Below are positions 38,443-47,176 of a stretch of DNA of 64,000 bases, one piece after another; positions within the stretch are counted from its first letter, which is position 1, and every line of letters starts with the position of its first letter. The notes below the pieces were generated by a model that had not been told where the DNA came from, searched no databases, and saw nothing but the letters and a program-made list of their open reading frames with translations. The translations under genes were made by a program, and so were the position numbers. Source of the DNA: Oceanibacterium hippocampi (lineage in GTDB: Bacteria; Pseudomonadota; Alphaproteobacteria; Sneathiellales; Sneathiellaceae); the NCBI RefSeq assembly GCF_900172325.1, contig NZ_FWFR01000001.1, positions 434,001 through 498,000 on the forward strand, in the 5' to 3' direction.

Positions 38443-39525
38443 ATGACGCGCCGATTCAACCCAGAACCCGGCCGGAACGCGCGCACCCGGAGAGAGCGGC
38501 GGCGCCGGATCCATACCGGGCTCATCGCCCTCCTGTCCCTGGCGCTGCTGGTCGCCGCCGACGCCGGCGCCCGTGCCGCCGACTGGGCGACGGTGGTGAT
38601 GTATCACCGCTTCGGCGAAGACAGCGCGCCGTCGACCAATATCCGGCTCGACCAGTTCGACGTCCATCTCGCCGAACTCGCCTCCGGCGCCTACACGCCG
38701 ATGGCCGTCGACGCGATACTGGCGCGGCTGGCCGCCGGCGAGGCGCTGCCCGACCGCACGGTCGCGATCACCGTCGATGATGCGTTCCTGTCCGTCTATA
38801 CGGAAGCCTGGCCGCGGCTGAAGGCGGCAGGCATCCCGTTTACACTGTTCGTCGCGACCGAGCCGATCGACCAGGGCCTTGCCGGTTACATGACCTGGGA
38901 CCAGATCCGGGAACTCGCGGCCGACGGCGTGACCATCGGCAGCCAAACCGCGGCGCATCCGCACATGCCGGCGATGTCGGCCGAGCGGAACCGCGAGGAG
39001 CTGGCCCGATCGAACGCCCGTTTCGAGGCCGAACTCGGCAGCCGGCCCACCCTGTTCGCCTATCCTTACGGGGAATATGGGAACGCCGTTCGCGAGATCG
39101 TCGCCGAGGCCGGTTTCGCGGCCGCCTTCGGCCAGCATTCCGGTGTCATGCATGGCGGGATGGATGCCTATTCGCTACCGCGTTTCGCGATGAACGAGAA
39201 GTACGGCTCGATCGGCCGTTTCCGCCTCGCCGTCAACGCGATGCCGCTCAGGGTCCGCGACCTCACGCCGGCGGACACCGTGTTGCGGCAGAACCCGCCA
39301 CTGTTCGGCTTCACCATCGATGACGAGATTGACAATCTTGACCAGTTGGCCTGCTTCGCCTCGAACCAGTCCGGTCCGGCCACCATCGAGAGACTGGGCC
39401 AGACCCGTTTCGAGGTTCGCCTCGACGGCCCCTTCGCGGCCGGGCGCGGACGGGTGAACTGCACCCTGCCGGGCCCCGATCGGCGCTGGCGCTGGTACGG
39501 TATCCAGTTCTTCATTCCCGGCTGA
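38443..39525 (+). CDS. exported polysaccharide deacetylase
   Basis: From the ATG at 38443 the protein has 360 residues. A basic N-terminus and a hydrophobic stretch ending in ADAGARAAD (cleavage after about residue 46) form a signal peptide. The NodB domain has VVMYHRFG, TVDDAFLSVY with the metal Asp, and QTAAHPHMPAM with the His pair. A C-terminal domain of about 100 residues follows. Substrates in this family include chitin, peptidoglycan and poly-N-acetylglucosamine. The dipeptidase and glucosaminidase neighbours favour a wall or surface glycan. A GTG at 38419 would overlap the preceding gene. Confidence 0.88.
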   Translation: MTRRFNPEPGRNARTRRERRRRIHTGLIALLSLALLVAADAGARAADWATVVMYHRFGEDSAPSTNIRLDQFDVHLAELASGAYTPMAVDAILARLAAGEALPDRTVAITVDDAFLSVYTEAWPRLKAAGIPFTLFVATEPIDQGLAGYMTWDQIRELAADGVTIGSQTAAHPHMPAMSAERNREELARSNARFEAELGSRPTLFAYPYGEYGNAVREIVAEAGFAAAFGQHSGVMHGGMDAYSLPRFAMNEKYGSIGRFRLAVNAMPLRVRDLTPADTVLRQNPPLFGFTIDDEIDNLDQLACFASNQSGPATIERLGQTRFEVRLDGPFAAGRGRVNCTLPGPDRRWRWYGIQFFIPG

Positions 39526-39546
39526 CGGCCGCGACAAGCAATCCGC

Positions 39547-40458
39547 TCAGTCCACGCCAAACGCCGCGCGCAAGCCGGTCGACGGAGCCAAACGTGCGCG
39601 GTCGAAGGCGTCGAGACCGTTGACCCGGATAACCGTCTGCAGGCTCTCGACATAGCTTTCGCCGAGTTCCGAGTACGCATCGAGCTGTCCGGCGAGACCG
39701 GTGCCGTCGAACGGCCCGCTGGCGGCACGCATGCTGCGTCGCATCTCGCGAAAGCCGCGGTAGGCGGCATGGCGATTGAGGTTGATCATGTAGGCCCGAA
39801 CGGAGCCCGCGAGCGTATCAAAACGCCGGATGCGATGGGTCGCACCGGCCGCCCGGCTCTTCGGCACCATGCCCGGGTCGTTCGCATCCCAGGTCCATTG
39901 CCCGAACAGGGCATTGCCCTCGCGGGCAAATCGCGACCGCCCCCAGCCCGATTCGATTGCCGCCTGGGCGATGACCAGCGACGGCGGCACGATATCGATC
40001 CGGCGCAGCAGGCTTCGGGCACTGTCGTCGTCGACCCGGTATCGCGCCGCAAGCATGGCGCGCCATCCCGGCGTCGCGTCGCCATCCTTAAGGCGGCGGC
40101 GGATCTCGCGCACCCGCTCGTTCTCGCGAAGGACGATCGGCAACAGGACGCGGATGAAATCGCGCTTGCGCTCGGTCGTCGAGGGGACGGTCGCCCAGTC
40201 GGGCGGAAACGCGGCGAGAAAGACGCGCGGGACCGGCGCTCCAGCGCGGATCGCCGGCAGCGACAGGTCCCGGGCATCGAGCAGTGTCTCGAGAGCGGCA
40301 TGATCGGCGACCCGCCAGTCCTGCCCCGAAGAGGGCCCCAGGTAAGACCAGAGCACGGCGAGCGTACCGGCAGCGAGCCAGACGCCGAGCAGGGACAGCG
40401 CAACCTTCCGGCCGTCGCCCGCGGACGTGACGGCGCGGCCCGCGTCTTTCGCGTTCAT
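39547..40458 (-). CDS. Bax-like glucosaminidase, membrane-anchored
   Basis: The 303-residue protein has an N-terminal anchor (VALSLLGVWLAAGTLAVLW) and a periplasmic lysozyme-fold glucosaminidase domain. The family signature is VPPSLVIAQAAIESGWGRSR, with the likely catalytic Glu in IESGWG, and NALFGQWTW. The domain is found in Bax and flagellar FlgJ-type peptidoglycan hydrolases. It lies 13 bp downstream of a second, similar gene. The two proteins share layout (IRRRLKDG/LAARYRVDD versus YLAARHRAGVALDRGERR), so this is a tandem duplication. Confidence 0.88.
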   Translation of the reverse strand: MNAKDAGRAVTSAGDGRKVALSLLGVWLAAGTLAVLWSYLGPSSGQDWRVADHAALETLLDARDLSLPAIRAGAPVPRVFLAAFPPDWATVPSTTERKRDFIRVLLPIVLRENERVREIRRRLKDGDATPGWRAMLAARYRVDDDSARSLLRRIDIVPPSLVIAQAAIESGWGRSRFAREGNALFGQWTWDANDPGMVPKSRAAGATHRIRRFDTLAGSVRAYMINLNRHAAYRGFREMRRSMRAASGPFDGTGLAGQLDAYSELGESYVESLQTVIRVNGLDAFDRARLAPSTGLRAAFGVD

Positions 40459-40471
40459 CGGTGCGGGACGG

Positions 40472-41401
40472 CTATTTCACGGTCCCGAACAGACGCGCGG
40501 AGCGTTCGCGGGCGAGCCGGGCGTCATCGAAATCCTCCAGCCGGTTCCCGTCGATGATCTTCTCCAGCGTCGCCACGTAATCCTCGCCGCGCTCCGAATA
40601 ACTCAGCAGGGTCGCGGCCAGGACGCCACCGGTTACCGCCTCGCTCTCGGCGCGGACCCGCGCACGCTCCTCGCGGAATTCCTCGTAAGCCGGGTGCGTG
40701 TTGAGATTCAGGACATAGCGATAGACCGAATCCTGCAGGCTGCCGAAGGTGCGCACCTCGTGGGAGGCGTCCGCATCGCGGCGCACCGGGACCATGCCGG
40801 CGCCCTTCTGCCAGGTGCGCTGGCCATAGACTGCGTTGCCGTGCCGGGCAAATCGCGAGGTTCCCCAGCCGGACTCCTCGGCGCCCTGTGCCAGCGCCAG
40901 CGACGGCGGCACCACGTCGACCCGCGCGATCAGTGCGTCGAAATCGCGCGGCCCGACCCCGTACTCGGCCGCCAGATGCTCCAGCCAGCGACGTTCGCCC
41001 CGGTCGAGGGCGACGCCGGCGCGGTGCCGGGCGGCGAGATAGAGCAGAAGCTCGCGATCGGCGAGAACCTGCTCGTTGATGTCGAGCAGGATCGGCAGCA
41101 GGATCTTGATGAAGGCGGCCTTGCGGAGCGACCCGGCTTCAACCTCCGGAAGATCGTCCGGCAGCGTATCGATGAAGATCCGCGGCACGGCCGCGCCGCG
41201 CCGGATGTCGCGAAGCTCCCGTCCCTGGCGTTTCCAGAGATCGAGAAACTCCTGAACACCGGCCGCTTGTGAAACCTGTCCAACCGACGCGGTCTGCGCG
41301 TTCGCTGCCGCCGGCGCCCAGAACGGCACCGGCACCGGCACGGCGAGGACAAGACAAAGAAAAGCGACACGGAGCTTGGTTGAGACTTGCTTCCGCAGCA
41401 T
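40472..41401 (-). CDS. Bax-like glucosaminidase, secreted paralogue
   Basis: From the ATG at 41401 the protein has 309 residues and a signal peptide (VAFLCLVLAVPVPVPFWAPA, cleavage near ANA). The glucosaminidase domain reads VPPSLALAQGAEESGWGTSR and NAVYGQRTWQ, again with the EESGWG Glu. The first gene of the pair, it is probably co-transcribed with the anchored paralogue. The open frame upstream of 41401 is not family-like. The gene diverges from the cyclase at 41563. Confidence 0.88.
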   Translation of the reverse strand: MLRKQVSTKLRVAFLCLVLAVPVPVPFWAPAAANAQTASVGQVSQAAGVQEFLDLWKRQGRELRDIRRGAAVPRIFIDTLPDDLPEVEAGSLRKAAFIKILLPILLDINEQVLADRELLLYLAARHRAGVALDRGERRWLEHLAAEYGVGPRDFDALIARVDVVPPSLALAQGAEESGWGTSRFARHGNAVYGQRTWQKGAGMVPVRRDADASHEVRTFGSLQDSVYRYVLNLNTHPAYEEFREERARVRAESEAVTGGVLAATLLSYSERGEDYVATLEKIIDGNRLEDFDDARLARERSARLFGTVK

Positions 41402-41562
41402 ATTCGGTAACGTCTGTTTCTTGATCGGGTTCCGTCCGGGCAAAAATGATCTCCGCCACGCGGGGGCCGGCAGCTCCCCTGTCGGGGAATCGGACGGCAG
41501 GCAGCCGGGACCGGCGTGTTCCGACGGAAAATGCGTTAACAGAATCTTTAGATCAAGGCCCA

Positions 41563-42819
41563 ATGTCAGCGAGAACGAACGAGAATGCCGGCCTGGCCCC
41601 GTCGGCGGCCAGTACCGCAAGCATGCATGCCCGGGATCACCGGTCGATCGAGAACTGGCTGATCGGCAATGACGGCGAGATTTTCGGCGCCGCGACGCTG
41701 GACGCGCTCTGCCGCCGGCTGATCGCCGCGGGGGTTCCGGTCAGCCGCGCCTCGATCGGCTTGCTCGCGATGCATCCCGAGACCTTTGCCAGCAACCTGC
41801 TCTGGCATCGCGAGAACGGTTCCGAAACGGTCACCCGGAGCCATGCGATAGCGACCTCCGACGTCTATCTGAAGAGCCCCGTCTACATCATCCATCAGGG
41901 CGTCGATTCGATCAGGCGACGCCTGGATATCGAGAACCCGCAACTCGATTTTCCGTTGCTCACGGAACTCCTGGCCGAGGGCGCGACCGACTATGTCGCC
42001 ATGCCGCTCCGTTTCCGGAACGGCCAGATCAATTACATCTCCTGGGTCAGCGACCGGGCAGGCGGCTTCTCGACCGCAAATCTCGCGCTGCTTTACGGAC
42101 TGCTGCCGGCGATCGCGCTGCGCGCGGAATTGTACAGCGCCTACGAGCTCAGCCACGATCTGATGAACACCTATATCGGCCGTCGCGCAGCCGACCGGGT
42201 GTTGAGCGGGACCTTCAGGCGGGCAATGGGCGAGCGCATCGAGGCGGCCCTGCTGCTCTGCGACCTGCGCGGTTTCACGGCGATGAGCGAGCGGCTGCCG
42301 ATGGAGGAAGTGATCGAGACGCTCGACGATTATTTCGACTGCATGGCGCGGCCGGTTGCGCAGAACGGCGGCGAGATCCTGAAATTCATCGGCGACGGCA
42401 TGCTGGCGATGTTCCCCCGGGACGACGCCAGCCAGACCCTGGGCGCGCCCTGCCGGGCCACCGCCTCGGCGCTGGCGGCACTGGAGGAACTCGACGCGCT
42501 CAACCGGCGGCGGGCCGAGAACGACAAGAGTCCGCTCAAGACCGGGATCGCGCTGCATACGGGAACGGTGTTCTTCGGCAATGTCGGCGCCGCGCACCGG
42601 CTGGACTTCACGGCAATCGGTCCGGCCGTGAACGCGGTCGCCCGGATCGGCGCGCTCTGCCCCCGGCTCGAACGGCCGATTCTCGCCTCCGGCCGCTTCG
42701 CCGCGCAATGCCGGGCCTTCCGGATGCAGTCGGTCGGTTCGCACGTCCTGCGCGGCATCCGCGAACCGGAAGAACTGTTCGCGCCGCACGGCGCTCAGGT
42801 GAGTTCGTCGATTTCCTGA
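41563..42819 (+). CDS. class III adenylate/guanylate cyclase with GAF-like N-terminus
   Basis: The 418-residue protein has an N-terminal region of about 200 residues, probably a sensor (WRRENGS-like WHRENGSETVTRSH, AEGATDYVAMPLRF). The class III catalytic domain follows. Metal-binding Asp residues are in LLLCDLRGFTAMSERL and KFIGDGMLAMFP, and GTVFFGNVGAAHRLDFTAIG leads to VNAVARI. No membrane segment is present. This family in rhizobia makes cAMP. A cyclic-nucleotide-binding protein is encoded at 61.4 kb. Its 3' end overlaps the convergent universal stress gene by 25 bp. Confidence 0.9.
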   Translation: MSARTNENAGLAPSAASTASMHARDHRSIENWLIGNDGEIFGAATLDALCRRLIAAGVPVSRASIGLLAMHPETFASNLLWHRENGSETVTRSHAIATSDVYLKSPVYIIHQGVDSIRRRLDIENPQLDFPLLTELLAEGATDYVAMPLRFRNGQINYISWVSDRAGGFSTANLALLYGLLPAIALRAELYSAYELSHDLMNTYIGRRAADRVLSGTFRRAMGERIEAALLLCDLRGFTAMSERLPMEEVIETLDDYFDCMARPVAQNGGEILKFIGDGMLAMFPRDDASQTLGAPCRATASALAALEELDALNRRRAENDKSPLKTGIALHTGTVFFGNVGAAHRLDFTAIGPAVNAVARIGALCPRLERPILASGRFAAQCRAFRMQSVGSHVLRGIREPEELFAPHGAQVSSSIS

Positions 42820-43283
42820 TCGGTCAGCGTGCCGGGGACGACGGTGATCGGAATACTGACCGCGCCGGAACGCTCGCTCACCAGGCTCTTGATGAGCGGC
42901 CCGGGATTGGTCGCCTCGGCGGCGGCGGCGAGCACGAGGATGCGGATGTCGGGATCTTCCTCGATCAGCCCGACGACCTCGTCGCGCTTGTGACCCTCGC
43001 GAATGACGAATTCCGGAATCAGGCCGGAATGCGCCTGGATCTCCGACGCCATCCCCTGCAGCAGCAGTTCGGCTTCCTGGCGGGCCTCTTCGCGCATGAC
43101 CTCGCCGACCCCCATCCAGTGCTGGAAGTCGGGCGGCTCGAGGACGTGAAGCAGGGTGACGCCGCCGCCCACGCGGACCGCGCGCGCGGTTGCGAAGCGC
43201 ACCGCGACCTTGCATTCAGGCGTGTCGTCGACGACCACCAGGAACTTGTTTCGGCGCCGGGCGCCGCTTTGCATCTCGGACAT
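42795..43283 (-). CDS. universal stress protein family
   Basis: The 162-residue protein starts at the ATG at 43283 with GGGGGC six bases upstream. It has the Usp fold (KFLVVVDDTPECKVAVRFAT, TLLHVLEPPDFQHW, ITVVPGTLT). The ATP-binding loop is not the classic GxxGxGxxxxGS form, as the segment reads AAAAEATNPGPLIKSLV, so nucleotide binding is doubtful. It lies 82 bp after DUF2333 and may be co-transcribed with it. Confidence 0.88.
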   Translation of the reverse strand: MSEMQSGARRRNKFLVVVDDTPECKVAVRFATARAVRVGGGVTLLHVLEPPDFQHWMGVGEVMREEARQEAELLLQGMASEIQAHSGLIPEFVIREGHKRDEVVGLIEEDPDIRILVLAAAAEATNPGPLIKSLVSERSGAVSIPITVVPGTLTDQEIDELT

Positions 43284-43365
43284 GTGGATGCCCCCATCCG
43301 GTTTCACCGCATCCTGCAATGGCGCCGCAGATCCGGCAAGCGGCGCCTGCGCCGCCCTGCCGCGG

Positions 43366-44340
43366 CTATTTCAGGAGGACGTTGGTGATCTCGCGCAGCT
43401 GGGTGCGCGCCCGAAGCAGGTAAAAGCCCTGCACTGCCAGATGGTTGGGCAGGAACAGACCGGCCGGATCACCGTTCACGACGACCAGCGGATCGAGGAC
43501 CGCGGCATTCCGCATGCTGAGCAGCATCTGGTCCCAGGCGGTGCCGATCTCGCGCTCGTCGATGGTCTTCGCGAAATCGCGGCGCAGCTCGCGAAGCAGC
43601 AGGTAATAGGCGTAGACCTGCCCCTTGATGTTGTAGAACACGTCGTCGGATTGAAAGTCGATCCAGTCGCCGGCGTGCTCGTGAATCTGCCGGTCGAGAA
43701 CGGCCGTCGAGGACCCGAGATCGAGGGCGATGCGATCGAGGGTCGCCATCAGGTTGTCACCGCGACGTTCGAACACCGCCTCGCCGGCCGCGAGGCGCCG
43801 GTTGTAACTCAGGAGCTTGCGGCGGGCGTTCTCGTACTGCTTCTCCGACGACGTGGTCGGGGTCCAGGAGGTTTCCAGGTCCCATACCCAGATCGTGCCG
43901 GAATATTGCAGCTTGCCCGAAGCGTCCTGCAGATCCGGGTCGGTCTGGCTGGAGCCGCGCGTGCGGCCGAGCTGGTCGGTCAGCTCGAAGGTGAAGCGTG
44001 CGAGCGCACCGACGATGCCCTGCTGGAAGCTCGGCATGTTGTCCAGGGCCGCCGCAGGCAGGAAGAACGGATCGTTGGCGGTCCAGCGGTTCCGGTTCAC
44101 TTCCCGGTCGATCAGCGCCGCCATCATGTCGACCGTGTGGCTGCCGCCGGCGATCTCGTCCGCCTCAGGCACCGCGAAATCGACATCGTCGTCGACGGCA
44201 TGCACGATCAGCATGCCGATGGGGTAATAGAGCAGCAGGAACAGAAGGAACAGGAACAGCACGACCCGGACCCTGCCGGCCGTCACGATCCGCCGCCCCG
44301 AGCCGACGCGGCGGGGGCTGTCCTGTCCGATTTCGCTCAT
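43366..44340 (-). CDS. DUF2333 family inner-membrane protein
   Basis: From the ATG at 44340 the protein has 324 residues. One N-terminal TM helix (VVLFLFLLFLLLYYPIGMLI) is followed by a long extracytoplasmic domain rich in Arg, Asp and Trp (NRWTANDPFFLPAAALDNMP, DLETSWTPTTSSEKQYENAR, FYNIKGQVYAYYLLLRELRR). It matches the DUF2333 family, whose function is unknown. The upstream open frame to 44415 is not supported. It forms a short operon with the Usp gene. Confidence 0.87.
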   Translation of the reverse strand: MSEIGQDSPRRVGSGRRIVTAGRVRVVLFLFLLFLLLYYPIGMLIVHAVDDDVDFAVPEADEIAGGSHTVDMMAALIDREVNRNRWTANDPFFLPAAALDNMPSFQQGIVGALARFTFELTDQLGRTRGSSQTDPDLQDASGKLQYSGTIWVWDLETSWTPTTSSEKQYENARRKLLSYNRRLAAGEAVFERRGDNLMATLDRIALDLGSSTAVLDRQIHEHAGDWIDFQSDDVFYNIKGQVYAYYLLLRELRRDFAKTIDEREIGTAWDQMLLSMRNAAVLDPLVVVNGDPAGLFLPNHLAVQGFYLLRARTQLREITNVLLK

Positions 44341-44438
44341 GCCGCCCGTTCCCTTCTCACACGTTTGCCCCTTGGAGGCCCCCGTAGAGGTAAGACCCCG
44401 GCTCCGGTGGCGCAAGTCGCGTGAACGGCGCCGGCCGC

Positions 44439-45437
44439 TCAGACCGACAGGAAGCCGACCGTTTTCTTCACCTCGTCGACGATCGGTCCGGCGATCGCCC
44501 GGGCCCGCTCGGCGCCGTCGCGGAGTACCGCATCCACGTGGTCGGGGGCTGCCATCAGGCGCTGCATTTCGAGCCCGACCGGACCGAAGGTCTCGACCAT
44601 CAGGTCGGCCAGAGCCGGCTTGAAGGTGGAGAACGCCGCGCCGGCGAATTCAGCCAGCACATCCGCCCGGGTCTTGCCCGCGAGCGCGGCATAGATTCCG
44701 ACCAGGTTGCGTGCCTCCAGCCTGCCTTCGAGTTCCTTCTCGGTCTCGGGCAGCGGTGCCGGGTCGGTCCGCGCCTTGCGGATCTTCAGCGCGATCTCGT
44801 CCGGACCATCGGTGAGATTGATCCGCGAATAATCCGACGGGTCGGATTTCGACATTTTCTTCGAGCCGTCCCGCAGGTTCATCACCCGCGTCGCCTCGCC
44901 CAGGATCAGCGGTTCGGTCAGGGGAAAGAGTTCGACGCCGTAATCATGGTTGAACTTCTGCGCGATGTCGCGGCAGAGCTCGAGATGCTGCTTCTGATCC
45001 TCGCCGACCGGCACATGGGTCGCCTTGTAGGCCAGGATGTCGGCGGCCATCAGGTTCGGATAGGCGTAGAGGCCGACGGAGGCGTTCTCCGCGTGCTTGC
45101 CCGCCTTCTCCTTGAACTGGGTCATCCGGTTCAGCCAGCCCATGCGGGCAACGCAGTTGAAGATCCAGGCCAGCACCGCATGCTCGGGCACGTGGCTCTG
45201 GGCGAAGATGATCGACTTCTCCGCATCGATCCCTGCCGCCAGGTAGGCGGAGGCCACCATGCGGGTGGTCGCGGTCAGCTCAGCCGGATCCTGCCAGACG
45301 GTGATGGCGTGCATGTCGACGATGCAATAGAGGCACTCGTAATCGTCCTGCAGTCCGACGAAATTGCGGATTGCGCCAAGATAATTGCCAAGATGCAGGT
45401 TTCCGGTCGGCTGGACGCCGGAAAAGACGCGCGACAT
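44439..45437 (-). CDS. trpS: tryptophanyl-tRNA synthetase
   Basis: The 332-residue class I synthetase has the HIGH-equivalent [12 protein letters not shown], the KMSKS loop ([14 protein letters not shown]) and [14 protein letters not shown]. It charges tRNA-Trp. The ATG at 45437 has AAGGA seven bases upstream. It is 81 bp downstream of murJ. Confidence 0.98.
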   Translation of the reverse strand: MSRVFSGVQPTGNLHLGNYLGAIRNFVGLQDDYECLYCIVDMHAITVWQDPAELTATTRMVASAYLAAGIDAEKSIIFAQSHVPEHAVLAWIFNCVARMGWLNRMTQFKEKAGKHAENASVGLYAYPNLMAADILAYKATHVPVGEDQKQHLELCRDIAQKFNHDYGVELFPLTEPLILGEATRVMNLRDGSKKMSKSDPSDYSRINLTDGPDEIALKIRKARTDPAPLPETEKELEGRLEARNLVGIYAALAGKTRADVLAEFAGAAFSTFKPALADLMVETFGPVGLEMQRLMAAPDHVDAVLRDGAERARAIAGPIVDEVKKTVGFLSV

Positions 45438-45518
45438 CACTCGTTTCCTTGATTTGCGGTGCTTCGGACCACCCGTCCCGACGGGCACTGGCGGTTATCG
45501 CGCGCAGGCGCGACGCGG

Positions 45519-47117
45519 TCAACTCGGATCGCCGCCCGCATCCGCGTCAGGCCCGGGTTTCGCCGCCGCCGAAGGCTCGCGACGGAACAGCGCCTTGAGG
45601 TCGGCCGGCCGTGCGCCGCCGCCGAGCGTCACGGAGATGGCGAAGACGAGCGCCCCGCCCGCGACCAGCCCGATCAGCACCGCGATCCGCATGGTCGGGC
45701 CATCGGCCAACATCGGCATGACCAGCGGGCGGGCGGCGAGCAGGGCCGCGCCCATCAGCGTCGCAGCGAGGACGATGCGCGGAAAGCGTCGGCGGAAGCG
45801 CGGGTCGGCGGCAAGGAAATCCCGGCGGTGCAGCAGGACCATCAGCAGCAACGCGTTCAGCCAACCGGCCAGCGTCGTCGCCAGCGCGATCCCGACATGA
45901 CCGAGCGGCCCGATCAGCGCCAGCGAAAGCGCGATGTTGGCGGCGACGGCGGCGGTCGCGACGATGACCGGCGTCCGGGTATCCTCGCGGGCGAAGAAGG
46001 GCGGCGCCAGTACCTTGACGAGGACGAAGGCCGGCAGCCCGAAGGCATAGGCGGCCAGCGCCCCGGCGGTCGCCATGCTGTCGGCCGCCGTGAAGGCGCC
46101 ACGCTCGAACAGCACGATCGCGATCGGCCCGGCAATGGTCGCCAGCGCGACCGCGGCGGGCAAGGTCAGAAGCAGCGAGAATTCGAGACCCCGGTTGAGC
46201 GACTGCATCGCCGCCCCGTCCTCGCCGGCGCGAAGCTGGCGCGAGAGCAGCGGCAGCAGCGCGGTGCCGATGGCGATCCCGATCACGCCGAGCGGAAGCT
46301 GGTAGACCCGGTCTGCATAGTAGAGATGGGCGATCGCCCCGGTCGATAGGAACGAGGCGATCATCGTTCCGACGACGATGTTGATCTGCGTCACCCCGGC
46401 GCCGAGCGCGGCCGGCAGCATCAAAGTCAGCAGGCGGCGGATGGCGGCGTCGAAGCGCGGCCGGACGAGCCGCGGTCGCAGGCCCTCCCGCGCGCTGGCA
46501 ACCATCAGGTAGACAAGCTGGGCAAGGCCGGCCACCGCGACCCCCCAGGCCAGCACCTGGCCCGGCAGGCCGACCAGCGGCACCACGATGGCGAGCGCGG
46601 CGATCAGGATGATGTTGAGCAGCACCGGGGCCGCCGCCATCGCGGCGAACCGGTAGACGGCGTTCAGCATCCCGCCGAGCAGGGAGACGAGCGCCATCGC
46701 CAGCAGATAGGGAAAGGTGATCCGGGTCAGTTCCACGGCCAGCGCGAACTTGTCCGCGTCGGCCGAGAAGCCGGGCGCCAGGCCGTACATCAGATAGGGC
46801 ATGAAGATCTCGGCCAGCAGCGTGAACAGGCCGACGGTGACCAGCATGACGCTGAACACCTGCTCGCCGAAGGCCCGCGCCGCCTCCTTCCCCGATGCTT
46901 CCAGGCGACGCGAGAACATCGGCACGAAGGCCGCCGTGAAGGCGCCTTCGGCGACCAGCCGGCGGAACAGGTTCGGGATCCGGAAGGCGACCACGAAGGC
47001 GTCGGCGAGCGGGCCGGCGCCGAGCATGGCGGCGATCAGGATGTCACGGACGAATCCGAGGATGCGGCTCAGCATGGTGAAGCCGCCGACGGTCGCCGCC
47101 GCTTTGGCGAGATTCAT
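45519..47117 (-). CDS. murJ: lipid II flippase MurJ
   Basis: The 532-residue integral membrane protein has about 14 hydrophobic segments and family signatures GFVRDILIAAMLGAGPLADA, FRRLVAEGAFTAAFVPMF and FFAREDTRTPVIVATAAV. It flips lipid II across the inner membrane for peptidoglycan synthesis. It lies between glnD (59 bp upstream) and trpS, a familiar alphaproteobacterial order. Confidence 0.97.
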   Translation of the reverse strand: MNLAKAAATVGGFTMLSRILGFVRDILIAAMLGAGPLADAFVVAFRIPNLFRRLVAEGAFTAAFVPMFSRRLEASGKEAARAFGEQVFSVMLVTVGLFTLLAEIFMPYLMYGLAPGFSADADKFALAVELTRITFPYLLAMALVSLLGGMLNAVYRFAAMAAAPVLLNIILIAALAIVVPLVGLPGQVLAWGVAVAGLAQLVYLMVASAREGLRPRLVRPRFDAAIRRLLTLMLPAALGAGVTQINIVVGTMIASFLSTGAIAHLYYADRVYQLPLGVIGIAIGTALLPLLSRQLRAGEDGAAMQSLNRGLEFSLLLTLPAAVALATIAGPIAIVLFERGAFTAADSMATAGALAAYAFGLPAFVLVKVLAPPFFAREDTRTPVIVATAAVAANIALSLALIGPLGHVGIALATTLAGWLNALLLMVLLHRRDFLAADPRFRRRFPRIVLAATLMGAALLAARPLVMPMLADGPTMRIAVLIGLVAGGALVFAISVTLGGGARPADLKALFRREPSAAAKPGPDADAGGDPS

Positions 47118-47176
47118 GGGCTTGGCCTATAGCGGAATCCGCTTGCCGGCGGAAGTGGGAAGCGCCCGGCGCACAC

